Source: Tropicibacter sp. Alg240-R139 (GTDB taxonomy: Bacteria > Pseudomonadota > Alphaproteobacteria > Rhodobacterales > Rhodobacteraceae). Taken from it: 64,000 nucleotides of DNA. This document shows positions 53,039 to 63,100 of this stretch, piece by piece. The number at the start of each line of letters is the position of its first letter. Positions within the stretch are counted from its first letter, which is position 1. The stretch spans positions 892,191 through 956,190 of the forward strand of contig NZ_UNRA01000001.1 of NCBI RefSeq assembly GCF_900537075.1, in the 5' to 3' direction. The notes under the pieces were generated by a model. That model saw nothing but the letters and a program-made list of their open reading frames with translations, was not told the origin of the DNA and searched no databases. A program made the position numbers and the translations under genes.

Positions 53039-53854
53039 TCAGGTCGCGCGTCGGTCAGGCAATTGGATGTTGGCGACTTGTTCCGCAATCGGGTCGGTCG
53101 ACAAAGGGTGTGAGGCGGATTCGTAGTCGCCCGGGTCTTTCATGGGTTGCCATTTGCCTGCGATATAAACCTCAAGCCCTGAAAACCGCGCCTTGTAGCC
53201 CATCTTTGGGCTCTCGGGCACCCAGTAGCCTAGGTAAACATATGGCAAGTCGGCCTCGCGGGCGATTTCGATATGATCCAAAATCATGAACGTGCCTAAC
53301 GAATTGCTGCCCAACTCGGGCTCATAAAAGGAATAGACCATACTTAATCCGTCCTCGAGCACATCTGTCAGGCTCACGGCCGCCAGAGCGTCTGTTTCAC
53401 GGTCGCTGTACTCAATGACCCGGCTGCGGATTGGGGTTTCCTCGATCATGGCGGCGAATTCGAACACATCCATATCGGCCATGCCGCCATCGGCGTGTCG
53501 GGTATCCAGGTAGCGCCGAAACAGATCGTATTGTTCGTCCGTGGCCCAAGGCGAAGTCGCGCGACGCCCCAGATGAGCATTTCGGCGACGCGCACGCCTT
53601 TGGCTCTTGTTGGCGACGAAATCGCTCACCTTGATGCGGGCTGACAGGCAGGCTGCACAGTCGGCACAGGAAGGGCGATAGAGCACATTTTGCGAACGCC
53701 GAAAACCCTGCCGGGACAAGGCGTTGTTCAGTTGATCAGCTCCGTCGCCCTGCAAAGCGGTGAACAGTTTCCGCTCCATTCGATTCTCAAGATAGGGGCA
53801 GGGTTGAGGGGCCGTCACGTAAAACTGTGGAACAATCGGCAGCGTGTGGCGCAT
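53039..53854 (-). CDS. bpt: Aspartate/glutamate leucyl-tRNA-protein transferase (Bpt)
   Basis: About 271 aa from ATG 53854 (a TTG lies just before it in frame). The N-terminal ATE_N domain has CPYL...[10 protein letters not shown] and the cysteine-rich [24 protein letters not shown]; the C-terminal ATE_C domain carries [28 protein letters not shown] and [20 protein letters not shown]. It adds leucine to N-terminal Asp/Glu, feeding the N-degron pathway with ClpS/ClpAP. The VOC gene follows closely. Confidence 0.93.
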   Translation of the reverse strand: MRHTLPIVPQFYVTAPQPCPYLENRMERKLFTALQGDGADQLNNALSRQGFRRSQNVLYRPSCADCAACLSARIKVSDFVANKSQRRARRRNAHLGRRATSPWATDEQYDLFRRYLDTRHADGGMADMDVFEFAAMIEETPIRSRVIEYSDRETDALAAVSLTDVLEDGLSMVYSFYEPELGSNSLGTFMILDHIEIAREADLPYVYLGYWVPESPKMGYKARFSGLEVYIAGKWQPMKDPGDYESASHPLSTDPIAEQVANIQLPDRRAT

Positions 53855-53989
53855 CAAAAACTCTTAAAACGGCTCGCGGTTTCAGGGGATGATAGCAACC
53901 GACGCCAAAGCCGCCAAGTGGCGATTGCATGACCTGTCGATTGCAAGCCCGGTGGACGGTCCAATTGGAAATTGGAGGGCTGGGAAGGC

Positions 53990-54046
53990 GTGGGCAAAAG
54001 TTGTGCCCACCCAGCCCAAAGAGAACGTGTGTTTCGACGGAAACAT
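53990..54046. repeat. Divergent dispersed palindromic element, copy F
   Basis: A GTGGGCA/TGCCCAC hairpin (53990-53996 and 54004-54010) is followed by CCAGCCCAAAGAG, then TGTTTCGACGGAAACATC, which matches the small hairpin and spacing of copies B and C but lacks the CGACGACGGGCGGGAG end. It lies in the 240-bp gap between bpt and the RDD gene. Confidence 0.5.
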
Positions 54047-54095
54047 CAGTGATTGGCCGCAGCGCCTTCGGGCGATTTTTCAGCAGGTTCAGAGG

Positions 54096-54533
54096 CTAGG
54101 CAACAGCACGCCGGTTGATCGCAACCGTACCTAGAAACGCGTCGGTCAAACCCTGGGCGCGTGCACTGGTCAGCATCATGATGATGGAGATCACCTGCAA
54201 CACTGGCAGGGCCATCGACACAGTATAGCCTGCAGTATGCGCCAGCGCCAAACCGCCGTCCAAACGCGCGCCATGAGCGTCGCGCAGCTCGATCCCGACA
54301 AAGCGCATCCCCCAGGTGGCTGATCCGCTGGAGATGGATACCACACGGTAGACAAAGCCAATCGCCAAATAGAGCAACGGCCAAACAAATAGGCCCACAA
54401 AGGCGGTCATCAATACGGCGACCACACTCAGCGCCAGGATGATGCAGCTGTCCAGGATCCAGGCAAACAGTCGCTTCATTGCGACGGTTTCATAGAACTC
54501 AGGCTGGTGGTCGGGATGGGGAAGATGTGTCAT
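54096..54533 (-). CDS. RDD-family membrane protein
   Basis: About 145 aa from ATG 54533 (MTHLPHPDHQPEFYETVAM...). The RDD domain covers residues 18-145: the first helix contains KRLFAWILDSCIILALSVVAVLM with the R and D of the name, then TAFVGLFVWPLLYLAIGFVYRVV, the middle SATWGMRFVGIELRDAHGARLD and a last segment. RDD proteins include putative ion antiporters; the role is unknown. A DUF2852 gene lies upstream in the same direction. Confidence 0.85.
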   Translation of the reverse strand: MTHLPHPDHQPEFYETVAMKRLFAWILDSCIILALSVVAVLMTAFVGLFVWPLLYLAIGFVYRVVSISSGSATWGMRFVGIELRDAHGARLDGGLALAHTAGYTVSMALPVLQVISIIMMLTSARAQGLTDAFLGTVAINRRAVA

Positions 54534-54611
54534 CGCGCTCGTTGTCCGGGGAAGGGAAGGCTTTGGCCCCCGCAACATATGCGGGGACCAGTGGGGAGAG
54601 GCGCCTGCAAA

Positions 54612-55049
54612 TCAGGCTGCGTCGTTCTTTTTGTCATCGTCATCGATGGCCGCCTCACGAGCGCGGTCATTCATGAACTGGTCGAATTCGGACTTGTCCT
54701 TGGCCTCGCGCAGACGTTCCAGGAAGGCCTCGAAGTCCACCTGCTCCTTTTCCAGACGGGCCAGTGTGTCGGCCTTGTAGCTGTCAAAAGCGGTGTTTCC
54801 GGTCTGGCGCATGGCGTGCATGCCATGACGTTTCCAAGATTTGCGTTGGCTGTTGCAAGATTTGCTGAACATGCGGTCACTCCAGATCATGTAGAACAGT
54901 AGGGCAAGGCCAATGGGCCAGAAAAAGACAAAGCCAAGGACCATGGCGGCGATCCATGCGCTTTTGCCCTTGCTGTCGAGCCAAGCTTCGGTGCGATGCA
55001 GCCAGCCCGGGTTCGAAGGGGCGGCAACGGGGTCGGTCATTGAGGTCAT
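54612..55049 (-). CDS. DUF2852 protein
   Basis: About 145 aa from ATG 55049 (MTSMTDPVAAPSNPG...), with GGAGAG upstream. There is one hydrophobic segment (AWIAAMVLGFVFFWPIGLALLFYMIW), then a basic, coiled-coil-like C-terminal half (YKADTLARLEKEQVDFEAFLERLREAKDKSEFDQFMND). This is the layout of alphaproteobacterial DUF2852. The function is unknown. The preceding region has AT-rich direct repeats. Confidence 0.85.
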   Translation of the reverse strand: MTSMTDPVAAPSNPGWLHRTEAWLDSKGKSAWIAAMVLGFVFFWPIGLALLFYMIWSDRMFSKSCNSQRKSWKRHGMHAMRQTGNTAFDSYKADTLARLEKEQVDFEAFLERLREAKDKSEFDQFMNDRAREAAIDDDDKKNDAA

Positions 55050-55164
55050 TGTCAGTCTCTCCAGATCAAGGTTTATGTGAATGCCTTTCACATTGATCAA
55101 GATGGGGACTGTGTTTGGGGATGCAAGGGCTGATGTGAATGTTTTTTACATTTGGTGTTGCGCG

Positions 55165-55238
55165 TGTAGCGCGACACAGATTTTTTCAATTTGGAACACA
55201 TTGTAGCGCGACACATATTTTTGCAAATTGGAACACAG
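55165..55238. repeat. Two imperfect 37-bp direct repeats
   Basis: Units at 55165-55201 and 55202-55238 share TGTAGCGCGACACA...ATTT...AATTGGAACACA or a close variant and abut each other. They lie in the 400-bp, AT-rich gap between the DUF2852 and sulfatase genes, where no further gene is seen. Confidence 0.6.
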
Positions 55239-55450
55239 ATAGTTGCAGCAACTCGTTTTTTGATTCTGGGGCAGGGGTGAAGCTCCAAAGGTCCGAGGTC
55301 AGCCCAAAGCAGACATGGCCTCTTGAGTGAATTTGGCGGAAGCGGACACTCACACAACTGAGCTGGACCTAGAGTGGGGTTGCTACAACAATCGATTGCG
55401 TCGTTAATGAACTCATCTTTTGGATAAAATCATAATTCCGGAGTTTTCTG

Positions 55451-57082
55451 ATGCAGCGTCTAGTTCTCAATTTGTTTGTCCTATTTAGTTCGATCTTGTT
55501 TTCAGGGATTGCCCAAGCGGGGGATCGGCCAAACATCCTGCTGGTGATGGCGGACGATATGGGTTGGAGCGACATTGGCTCTTACGGCGGAGAAATCGAT
55601 ACGCCGCGCCTCGACCAACTTGCGGCGCAGGGAATGCTCTTTACTGATTTCCATGCATCGGTGTCCTGCTCTCCCACTCGGGCCATGTTGATGTCGGGAA
55701 ATGACAATCACATCGCGGGGCTTGGAACCATGAGCGAGATGCTCGTCGATAACCAACGCGGCCAACCGGGATATGAGGGCTACTTGAATGATCGCGTTGC
55801 AGCGTTACCGGAAATCCTGAAGAGCGCGGGGTACAACACATACATGGCCGGTAAATGGCATCTGGGCCATTCAGAAGACCGGCTACCTTTCACCCGTGGA
55901 TTCGACACAACCCTGACGATGCTTGTCGGCGGAGCCAGTCATTGGGCCGACAGGCTGGGGATACTGCCTGAAGACGACCCCGCCAAATATGCATCGAACG
56001 GAGCGTACCTAGAGACACTACCAGCGGATTTCTATTCCAGCCGCAGCTATGCGGATTTTCTGATCGATTCAATCAGGGCGGGTCGAGACAACGGAAAGCC
56101 GTTCTTTGGCTATCTGGCTTTTACCGCGCCACATGATCCTGTTCATGTACCAGAACCATGGATGTCGAAATACGACGGTTGGTACGACGAGGGATACGAT
56201 GTCTTAAAGACGAAACGCTGGACCACGGCCAAAGATCTTGGCCTGATCCCAGAAGATGCGCCATTGCCGGGCCCTCAACCTCTGACGACACCATGGGAAA
56301 ACCTGCAACTCTATGAGCGTCAAACAGAAGCGCGCGGCATGGAGGTCTATGCTGGCATGGTGGATGCTATGGACTATCACTATGGACGCGTCGTTGATTT
56401 TCTGGAGGACATTGGTGAGCTGGACAACACAATAATCGTATTCTTGTCCGACAACGGATCCAACCCGTTTTATTCAGTCGATTACCCGGGTGCAGATGAT
56501 CCTGAATTCATTGCCCAGTTTGATCATAGTTACGAAAACCTCGGTCACCCGGGCTCAAACTATGCCTATGGTCCCGGATTTGCGGCCGCCTCAAGCGGCG
56601 CTCTTGGGTTATACAAACAAACCGTCGGCGAGGGTGGTATTCGTGTTCCCTTGATAATTTCGGGCCCGGGTATATCGAAGGACCAAAAAACAGGGGCATT
56701 TGCCTATGTTTGGGACATCCTTCCCACGCTGCTTGACGCCGCTGGTGTTGAATATCCTGCGACTTTCGATGGTCGTCAGGTTGAACCCCCACGAGGCCGT
56801 TCGATGCTGCCGCTTCTGACCGGCGACGTAAATTCGCTCTACGGTCCTGACGAAATTGTTGCCGGAGAAATGGCAGGGGGAAAATGGGCGCGCAAAGGCG
56901 ACTTCAAAGCGGTTCTGGTTCCCGCACCCTATGGGGATGGGAATTGGCGTCTATTTGATCTTGCGTCTGACCCGGGCGAAAGCATCGACCTTTCAGGAAA
57001 CATGCCAGAACTGCTCCTTGAACTGACGACCGCGTGGGAAGCCTATTCAGAAGAAGTCGGTGTTGTTCCGGCTCAACTGTAG
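55451..57082 (+). CDS. Periplasmic sulfatase (arylsulfatase type)
   Basis: A 543-aa exported sulfatase with a signal peptide (LNLFVLFSSILFSGIAQA, cut near 23). The formylglycine motif is C73-S-P-T-R77 (HASVSCSPTRAMLMSG), so anaerobic-type or FGE maturation of the cysteine is needed. Calcium and active-site residues are in ILLVMADDMGWSDIG, YMAGKWHLGH, FTAPHDPVH and FLSDNGSNPF. It releases sulfate from organic sulfates, such as algal polysaccharides or aryl sulfates. No FGE or sulfate transporter gene is next to it. Confidence 0.9.
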   Translation: MQRLVLNLFVLFSSILFSGIAQAGDRPNILLVMADDMGWSDIGSYGGEIDTPRLDQLAAQGMLFTDFHASVSCSPTRAMLMSGNDNHIAGLGTMSEMLVDNQRGQPGYEGYLNDRVAALPEILKSAGYNTYMAGKWHLGHSEDRLPFTRGFDTTLTMLVGGASHWADRLGILPEDDPAKYASNGAYLETLPADFYSSRSYADFLIDSIRAGRDNGKPFFGYLAFTAPHDPVHVPEPWMSKYDGWYDEGYDVLKTKRWTTAKDLGLIPEDAPLPGPQPLTTPWENLQLYERQTEARGMEVYAGMVDAMDYHYGRVVDFLEDIGELDNTIIVFLSDNGSNPFYSVDYPGADDPEFIAQFDHSYENLGHPGSNYAYGPGFAAASSGALGLYKQTVGEGGIRVPLIISGPGISKDQKTGAFAYVWDILPTLLDAAGVEYPATFDGRQVEPPRGRSMLPLLTGDVNSLYGPDEIVAGEMAGGKWARKGDFKAVLVPAPYGDGNWRLFDLASDPGESIDLSGNMPELLLELTTAWEAYSEEVGVVPAQL

Positions 57083-57117
57083 TGCACCGCGCTTGTTCGA
57101 CCCGGACGTATGAGATT

Positions 57118-57147
57118 AGTGCGACTTGCCGGTAGGGCAGTCGCACT
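57118..57147. terminator. Hairpin behind the sulfatase
   Basis: AGTGCGACTtGCC / GGCAGTCGCACT forms a 12-bp stem with one bulge and a GGTAG loop. A poor U-run follows, so it may end transcription only weakly or protect the 3' end. It lies in the junction between the sulfatase and the prophage. Confidence 0.5.
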
Positions 57148-57317
57148 GTGAGCTTCGACGTGTTGGGCTCTTCGTTGGCATTCTCTGAGCTCAGGATTAA
57201 AGTCCGCTTCAGGTAAACCGCTCAGACTTTGCAAAGCTCACTACCTGCGCATAGCAGGCCGTGGCCGGTCAAGGCCCACGGCAAACGAGGCGGCCGAACT
57301 TGTTGGTCCTTCCTCGC

Positions 57318-58124
57318 CTACAACTCGAAATTCGACACCAGCAACTCCCCTCGTTTCCCGCGAGATTTGGACTGTTTCGCAACGGTATAGGTTACCTTCA
57401 CCTCTTCTATATGATGCGCCTTGAAGATCCGGCGGATCTCTGGCGTGTCGTTGATCGACATGAGCACCTTGCCAGTTGCGGTGGACATAATGTCCGCGAG
57501 CGCTTCGAAGTCCTCGGGGGCGAACATGGCCTTGCCGTAGTCGTCTTCACATCCCCAATAGGGCGGGTCCAGGTAGAAGAGCGCGCCAGGGCGATCATAG
57601 CGGCGCATGAAGTCGCCATAAGGCAGACACTCGATGACAACGGCCGAGAGGCGCGCGTGGACGTCCTCGAGCATGGGTTCCAGCGTGGACAGATTGAACG
57701 TCGCACGACCGCCACCGGAAATTCCGAAGTTGCGCCCAGTGACTTTGCCGCCGAAGGCCGTGCGCTGCAGGTACAGGAAGCGCGCAGCGCGCTCGAGGTC
57801 GGTCAGCGTTTCCGGCCGGGTGACGACGAGGCGCTCGAATTCGGCCCGTGTTGTGAGCTGGAAGCGCAGGCAGTCGATGAACTGGGGATAATGGCGCTGC
57901 AGGATGCGGAACAGGGTGGCGATGTCTCGACTTAGGTCGTTAATCACCTCAACACGGGGGCGCATGGAGCGGCGCAGGAAGATCCCGCCCATGCCAACGA
58001 AGGGCTCGCAATAGCTGTTGTGCGGAGTTCGATCGAGGATCGCGGTGATCCGTTTGGCCAGGTTGCGCTTGCCACCAAGCCAGGGTGCTACGGGATGAAC
58101 AGGTTGGGTAGGAGTTAAAGGCAT
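57318..58124 (-). CDS. Prophage DNA adenine methylase (D12 class)
   Basis: A 268-aa N6-adenine methyltransferase of the Dam/DpnM D12 class: the SAM-binding motif PWLGGKRNLAKRI near the N-terminus, EPFVGMGGIFL, and the catalytic DPPYWG (186-191). It probably modifies phage DNA. Its start codon lies inside the end of the com gene (10-nt overlap), so its translation should depend on com. It is the last gene of the leftward prophage run. Confidence 0.88.
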   Translation of the reverse strand: MPLTPTQPVHPVAPWLGGKRNLAKRITAILDRTPHNSYCEPFVGMGGIFLRRSMRPRVEVINDLSRDIATLFRILQRHYPQFIDCLRFQLTTRAEFERLVVTRPETLTDLERAARFLYLQRTAFGGKVTGRNFGISGGGRATFNLSTLEPMLEDVHARLSAVVIECLPYGDFMRRYDRPGALFYLDPPYWGCEDDYGKAMFAPEDFEALADIMSTATGKVLMSINDTPEIRRIFKAHHIEEVKVTYTVAKQSKSRGKRGELLVSNFEL

Positions 58125-58297
58125 TCGAGATCCGCTTCATCACGCTCCAGGCGCTTGGGTGAAGGGCTCGTCTGTGGCCTCAGTTCGGTGATTGTCCCGC
58201 AGCGCGGGCATTTGATTTCGAGTGCGCCGCGCAGGGCGTTCTCTTCCATTTTGAGTAGCAGGCGGCGGCACCGCCCGCAACGTTGTTCATGTTTCAT
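58115..58297 (-). CDS. com: Com-family zinc-finger regulator
   Basis: A 60-aa protein from ATG 58297 (MKHEQRCGRCRRLLLKMEEN...). The zinc site is C7/C10 and C30/C33 (CGRC and CPRC), the layout of phage Mu Com, which binds the mom mRNA and allows its translation. An in-frame ATG 54 bp upstream would add 18 residues with no match. It overlaps the adenine methylase by 10 nt. The next gene upstream is a tail spike. Confidence 0.82.
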   Translation of the reverse strand: MKHEQRCGRCRRLLLKMEENALRGALEIKCPRCGTITELRPQTSPSPKRLERDEADLECL

Positions 58298-58422
58298 TAA
58301 CCAGAATCGTCTCACCGTGGCCGAACCCCGCGCGGGGTGGGGAGCGGCCATAAGTTATGTCTGGTCGGCGGGGGTCATGTCAGAATTTGGACCCCGTGTC
58401 GGGCGGCGCTACAACGCTGCCT

Positions 58423-58441
58423 GGCCTCCCTTTCGGGGGCC
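58423..58441. repeat. Hairpin between tail spike and com
   Basis: GGCCTCC/GGGGGCC with a CTTTC loop lies 1 bp behind the stop of the tail spike gene on the minus strand. There is no T-run, so a simple terminator is doubtful; a mom-like leader structure is possible. Confidence 0.4.
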
Positions 58442-60151
58442 TTAGAGCGCCGCGATGATGAAGGCCAGCAGCTCTTCGTAACGGATGCCGTACCGATTGC
58501 CTGCCTCTCTTGCTGGCTCGATCACCTTGTCGTCACGCACTACGGCTTCCTGGGCCTCCCATTCGTCATAGCAGACGATGCCGTACCGGAACGGATCGAG
58601 GCCGTTGGCCTCAAAGGCGGCGATCACCTCTTGTGCAATGACGCCCACGTGAATGCGGGCCGCATCGCCCTTTTGCTCAACCGCGTCCTTGTAGCGGAAG
58701 GTTCTGATCAAACCCTTGCAAGCGCGCGACGTCGCCTGCTCAGCGGCGTCGAGCAGGTTGATGTCGACCTTAGCGCGCGCATCCGAAACGTTGATTGTTC
58801 CATTGGTCGCATAGATGTTGGCCCAGCGGTTCGACGGCCCGCCCAGGTTGTCAGCCCCGTCGCCAATTGGACGAAAGTAGCCATCGGCCCACTGGTATTC
58901 GGATGTCCCGGAAACGGCCATGTAGCCGCCAGCAGACCCGCAGTTGATCATCGACCAGTTTGCACCCGTATCAGCGCCGAACGTGAAGTCATCCGACGCT
59001 GACAAAGTGACGGCGCTCTGAGGTGTCCCGCCGCCGTCCTTAATGCGAAAGGACTTGCCGTTCTCTAGTCCGATCGAACCGGGGAAAATCATATCGCCTG
59101 CTGTCGGGTCAACCGACTGCACAACACCATCCCCATCACCATAGGCAATCTTGTTTGTGCCGCCAGTCGATGTCTCGCGCATGATCAGATTGTTGGCGTT
59201 CCCGTCGTTGGTGATCGACTTAGGGCTAAGGTTGCTGACATCCCAGCGGCATCCGGAGGTTCCTGCCGCAAAGGTGACGTCGCATTCAGAGGACTCTGGC
59301 TGGTTGGCCACAAATACGGCGTTGGATTGTTCGACCAGAATATCTCGACCGATCCGACACCCCATGGTCATCCCGCCGTTGACACCACCAGGCTGAGTGC
59401 CCGCCTGGATGGTCAACTTGCCAAACAGCCCTCCGGCCAGGTAGTGCGACCCGGTGTCGATCAACAGAATGCCGCCATTGAAAGACCCCGCGTCCCAATT
59501 GACGATCCGGTGATAGAGCGTTGCAACACCACTCTGGCCCAGTTCGATGTCATAGCCGTCGCCGCTGGTATCCGCCGTGGCAATTGGGCCAATCGGGTCA
59601 GTGATCAAAACCTTGCCGCCCGTTGCCTTGATGGCCCGCCCCGGCGTCCACATCGACGCACAGCGCACGAACTGCGGTCTTTGCCCGGTCAGCATAACAT
59701 TGTCACCGGTAAACCCGCCCGTCAGAGCGGCGTCTTCGTCGCCCCGGAACATCACGCCTGATAGGACCAGATCATCACCCGCGCCGCTGAACAATGGCCC
59801 GTTGCCAATCTTGGTGATCGTGGTGAAGCCAGAGCTGACAATGTGTTGTTGGTTTGCGCTCTGGGTCAGGTTCGCCGCCAGCAGTGGGATCTGCGGCATG
59901 AGGATGCTTTCGCCAGACGCAAAAGCGGCATTCAAAACCGCGCTGTGGTCCTGTCCGGGTACGATGGAACCGAACTCTTCCAAAGCCACCATGGGCGTTC
60001 TCTTCTTGACTTGGTCCACGCCCATGGCGGCTTCCATCTGGGCTTGCACGGCGGCAAATGAGACCTGCGCGGTTGCCCCTTCTCGGTTGCCCAGGAAAGC
60101 ATCAATCAGCGTCTGCGGGGGGAGGTCGGTGGATCTAACTCCTGCGGGCAT
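58442..60151 (-). CDS. Prophage tail spike/fibre with S74 chaperone domain
   Basis: A 569-aa protein. The N-terminal part joins it to the tail; the middle (about 60-400) is glycine- and valine-rich with the periodic strands of a right-handed beta-helix (SGVMFRGDEDAALTGGFTGDNVMLTGQRPQFV); the C-terminal 130 residues are a Peptidase_S74 intramolecular chaperone (NVSDARAKVDINLL with the Ser and Lys of the cut site, HVGVIAQEVIAAFEANGLD, YGIRYEELLAFIIAAL). The chaperone trimerises the spike and then cleaves itself off. It reads just after tail tip J with 20 bp between. Confidence 0.85.
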   Translation of the reverse strand: MPAGVRSTDLPPQTLIDAFLGNREGATAQVSFAAVQAQMEAAMGVDQVKKRTPMVALEEFGSIVPGQDHSAVLNAAFASGESILMPQIPLLAANLTQSANQQHIVSSGFTTITKIGNGPLFSGAGDDLVLSGVMFRGDEDAALTGGFTGDNVMLTGQRPQFVRCASMWTPGRAIKATGGKVLITDPIGPIATADTSGDGYDIELGQSGVATLYHRIVNWDAGSFNGGILLIDTGSHYLAGGLFGKLTIQAGTQPGGVNGGMTMGCRIGRDILVEQSNAVFVANQPESSECDVTFAAGTSGCRWDVSNLSPKSITNDGNANNLIMRETSTGGTNKIAYGDGDGVVQSVDPTAGDMIFPGSIGLENGKSFRIKDGGGTPQSAVTLSASDDFTFGADTGANWSMINCGSAGGYMAVSGTSEYQWADGYFRPIGDGADNLGGPSNRWANIYATNGTINVSDARAKVDINLLDAAEQATSRACKGLIRTFRYKDAVEQKGDAARIHVGVIAQEVIAAFEANGLDPFRYGIVCYDEWEAQEAVVRDDKVIEPAREAGNRYGIRYEELLAFIIAAL

Positions 60152-60171
60152 GAATTCGTCCTTTCGGTTGG

Positions 60172-63100
60172 TTAGCGAACCGTGACGCTGAACGGACCGC
60201 TGAGCGATCCCGGCAATCCGGCGTCTGTTTTGGGTTCCAGGTAGTAGGTGTAGGCACAGGGGCTGAGCGTTGCCCCGGTTGCCAGATAAAGCGCCGCCTC
60301 AGTGAGGCTGGCCACGCAGGCCGCCGAGGCCCCGATGGCAAAGCCGGTCTGGCCGGTCGGCACCACCAGGCTTTGCAGTTCGAGCCCGGCCGCGTTGATC
60401 GCATCGCCGTTCTGTGTCGTCGCGCCTGTCAGCTTTGGTGTCAGGGATCCGCCGCTCAACGTTCCCACATCGGTGCTGAAGTTGTAGGTCTCGCCCTCAT
60501 CGAGGGCGATGGCCTGGCTCAGATCACCAGCGGTGCCATCTGCATGATCGGCAGTGCCGCCCGCGACGGTCCAATCGGTGCCAAGTGTCCAGCCAGCCCC
60601 GTCAAAGCTGGGATCGGCCAGCAGGTTTTGCCGGGTGGCGTCGCCGTCGGTGAAGGTGACAGTGGACCCGGTCGCGCCGGTCACGGGGGCGGCCAAAGCA
60701 TGGGCATCCCGATCGAGCGCCTGGCCAAAGGGCACACGGTAGACGATGACCTGCGAGGCAGGTGCGGCAGGCATAGCCAACGTCAGTTTGGCGTGTCCCA
60801 GCCCGCCTTCGATCATGACCGAGGCATCCTCGACAGCCTGGGGAAGCTGCACGTCAGTGCCCCCCACATCAACCGGCAGGATCGGCGTCGGGTCGCTTTC
60901 GGTGCCATCATAGCTGACGGCATAGGCACGCAGCTCGATCTCATCCTCGGTGATGTAACCGGTGATGGTGGCGCGGGCGCTGGCTGCGGGCACGTCGATC
61001 GAAGCCCAGCCGCCGCCTGTTTGCGGGCGATGCTCGACCCGGTATCCGTTCAGGGCCACGCCGCCGCCCTGGGCAGGGGCCAGGTGCATGGTCACAGTCG
61101 TGGCCGCTGGCTCGGCTGGATCGCCAGGGTCTTCGCCGCCTGTATATTGCGGCTCGGTCACGATGCGCACCACACGCGGTGTGGGCGGCGTCTGATTGGC
61201 GATGACAATGGCCGACCCAACCCGCCCGGTCCAATCGGGCGGCACCTCGGCGTCGGTCAGCTCATCGATCTCAGGCGCGGCCGGGATCAGGGTCAGGGTT
61301 GAGGTGAAAGAGGTGCCGCTTTCCACCCCTCGGATCTTCATGGGCTCGCTGACTTTGGTGTAGGGGCCGATGTGAACCAACTCACCTACTGCGGGCAAGG
61401 GACCGTCGCCGACCAGCGCGAGCAAGGGCGCGTCGGGGACCGGTAACGTGACGGGGCGCACAACAGAGGCACCGATCACGTCATTCTCGTGCGCAAAGAC
61501 CCGAAACCGAATGGCCATGGCCTGATCGTCCTCGGCCTCGATCACCTGATCCAACTCCACCAAACTGCCCTCAATCATCTTGACCCGTGCATCCTGCTGC
61601 TGATGGGACAACACATCGTAGGACCCCATCACCAGATCCCCTCTGGTCGCGACCCGCGCGGCTCCGCTCTGCGAGGTGGTGAAGGTGTCGGGCCGGTGCA
61701 TCAGCTCATACATGCGGCGGCGCGCCTCGATCCAGATCTCGCGCGGGTCGGTTTTGCCGGGAAGCTGGATCTCTTCGGTGATGGTGATGTCGCCGGTGTG
61801 ATCTGGCCACGGAATGATCCGCTCAGCCTCGGCATAATCGTTGGTCTCGTCCCGGAACCGGACCCGGAACGCATGCGGGGGATCAAAGTAGGACCGTGAC
61901 CAGCTAAAACCGCCTGAGTTGCGCGGGCTGATGTGATCGACCACCAGATCCTCGGGCCGGTCGATGACCACGCCCCATCTGACGCCGTCGTGTCGGTGGA
62001 ACGCGCGACCGGCGGCGCAAATCTCATTGGCCAGCTCGCGAAAGCTCAAGCCCCCCTCGAGCTCGCGGTCATATTTGAGGCCCTTGGCATCGCACCATTC
62101 ATGCCAGTCGCGAAGGCCGTCCCAATCAACCTCGGCATCAGCCACGGGAAAGGGGTTTGACGGGCTTTGCAACAGGCCCACAAAGGCGGCGGCCGGGTTG
62201 CGCGATGTGCCCTCGCTCCAGGCCGTGCCATCCCACCGCCTGCCGATCCGTTCAGCAATGACGTTCAGGCTGTCCAGCGGCCCGTTGAGCTGGTGAGTAG
62301 CGCGAACACGCACGGCGAACAGCGCCAACGGCTGATCCATGTTGATCGGGTATTCCGGCCGGATCGACTGCAGGGCGGCCAGTTGCACAGTGCTGCCCGC
62401 TGGCGTGTCCTGCACATCGTCGGACATGCGGGTGATCTCGATCTCCCATTTGCCCCGGCTCGGCATTTGCCAGCGGTGCTGACGGAACATAGAGCTGTTC
62501 TCGTTGCCCCAGATGTCCAGCGTGGCCACGTCCTGCCAATCCTGATCGCCCTTCAGGCGTTGACGGATGCGGATGGTGATCTCGCGCCCGACACGGCGTC
62601 CTTTGTCGTCATACGCGTGCAGGCCTTGCGGGAACTGCAGGATCACATTGACGTCTTGTGTGTCCGCCGCTGTTTCTCGCACCACAGGGGTTTCCACGTT
62701 GGGCCCGGCGATTACTTCACCCGCGTCGTCATATTGGGGCGGGCGCACAAGCTCGGCCCCTTCGCTGTCCTCCAAAACCTGCTGGGGGTAGAGCGTCAAC
62801 GGGGCATCGCCTGGATAGCCTTCGCGGATCTCGATCTCGACATCCTTGTATTCGTCGATCGACGTGTTGCCGATCCGAATGTCACTGATCTTGACCGGCC
62901 CGACGCCCAGGCAAAACAGCGCCCGGATGAACTGCTGATCCCCGACAATCTCGGAATAGCTGCGCGCGGCAAATGGCGGGGCAACGCGATGCCGGCCAAA
63001 GACCTCGGGCAGTGCCTCATTGGGTCGCGCCGTGTTCTGCCAGCCGGAAATCGAATAGCTGTTCTTCTGCCGTTCCTGTTCCGGTTCCGGCATTGGCACC

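Noticed and set aside
58298-58351. Longer start of the Com protein
   Set aside because: The extra 18 residues have no match to Com proteins, which begin close to the first zinc cysteines.
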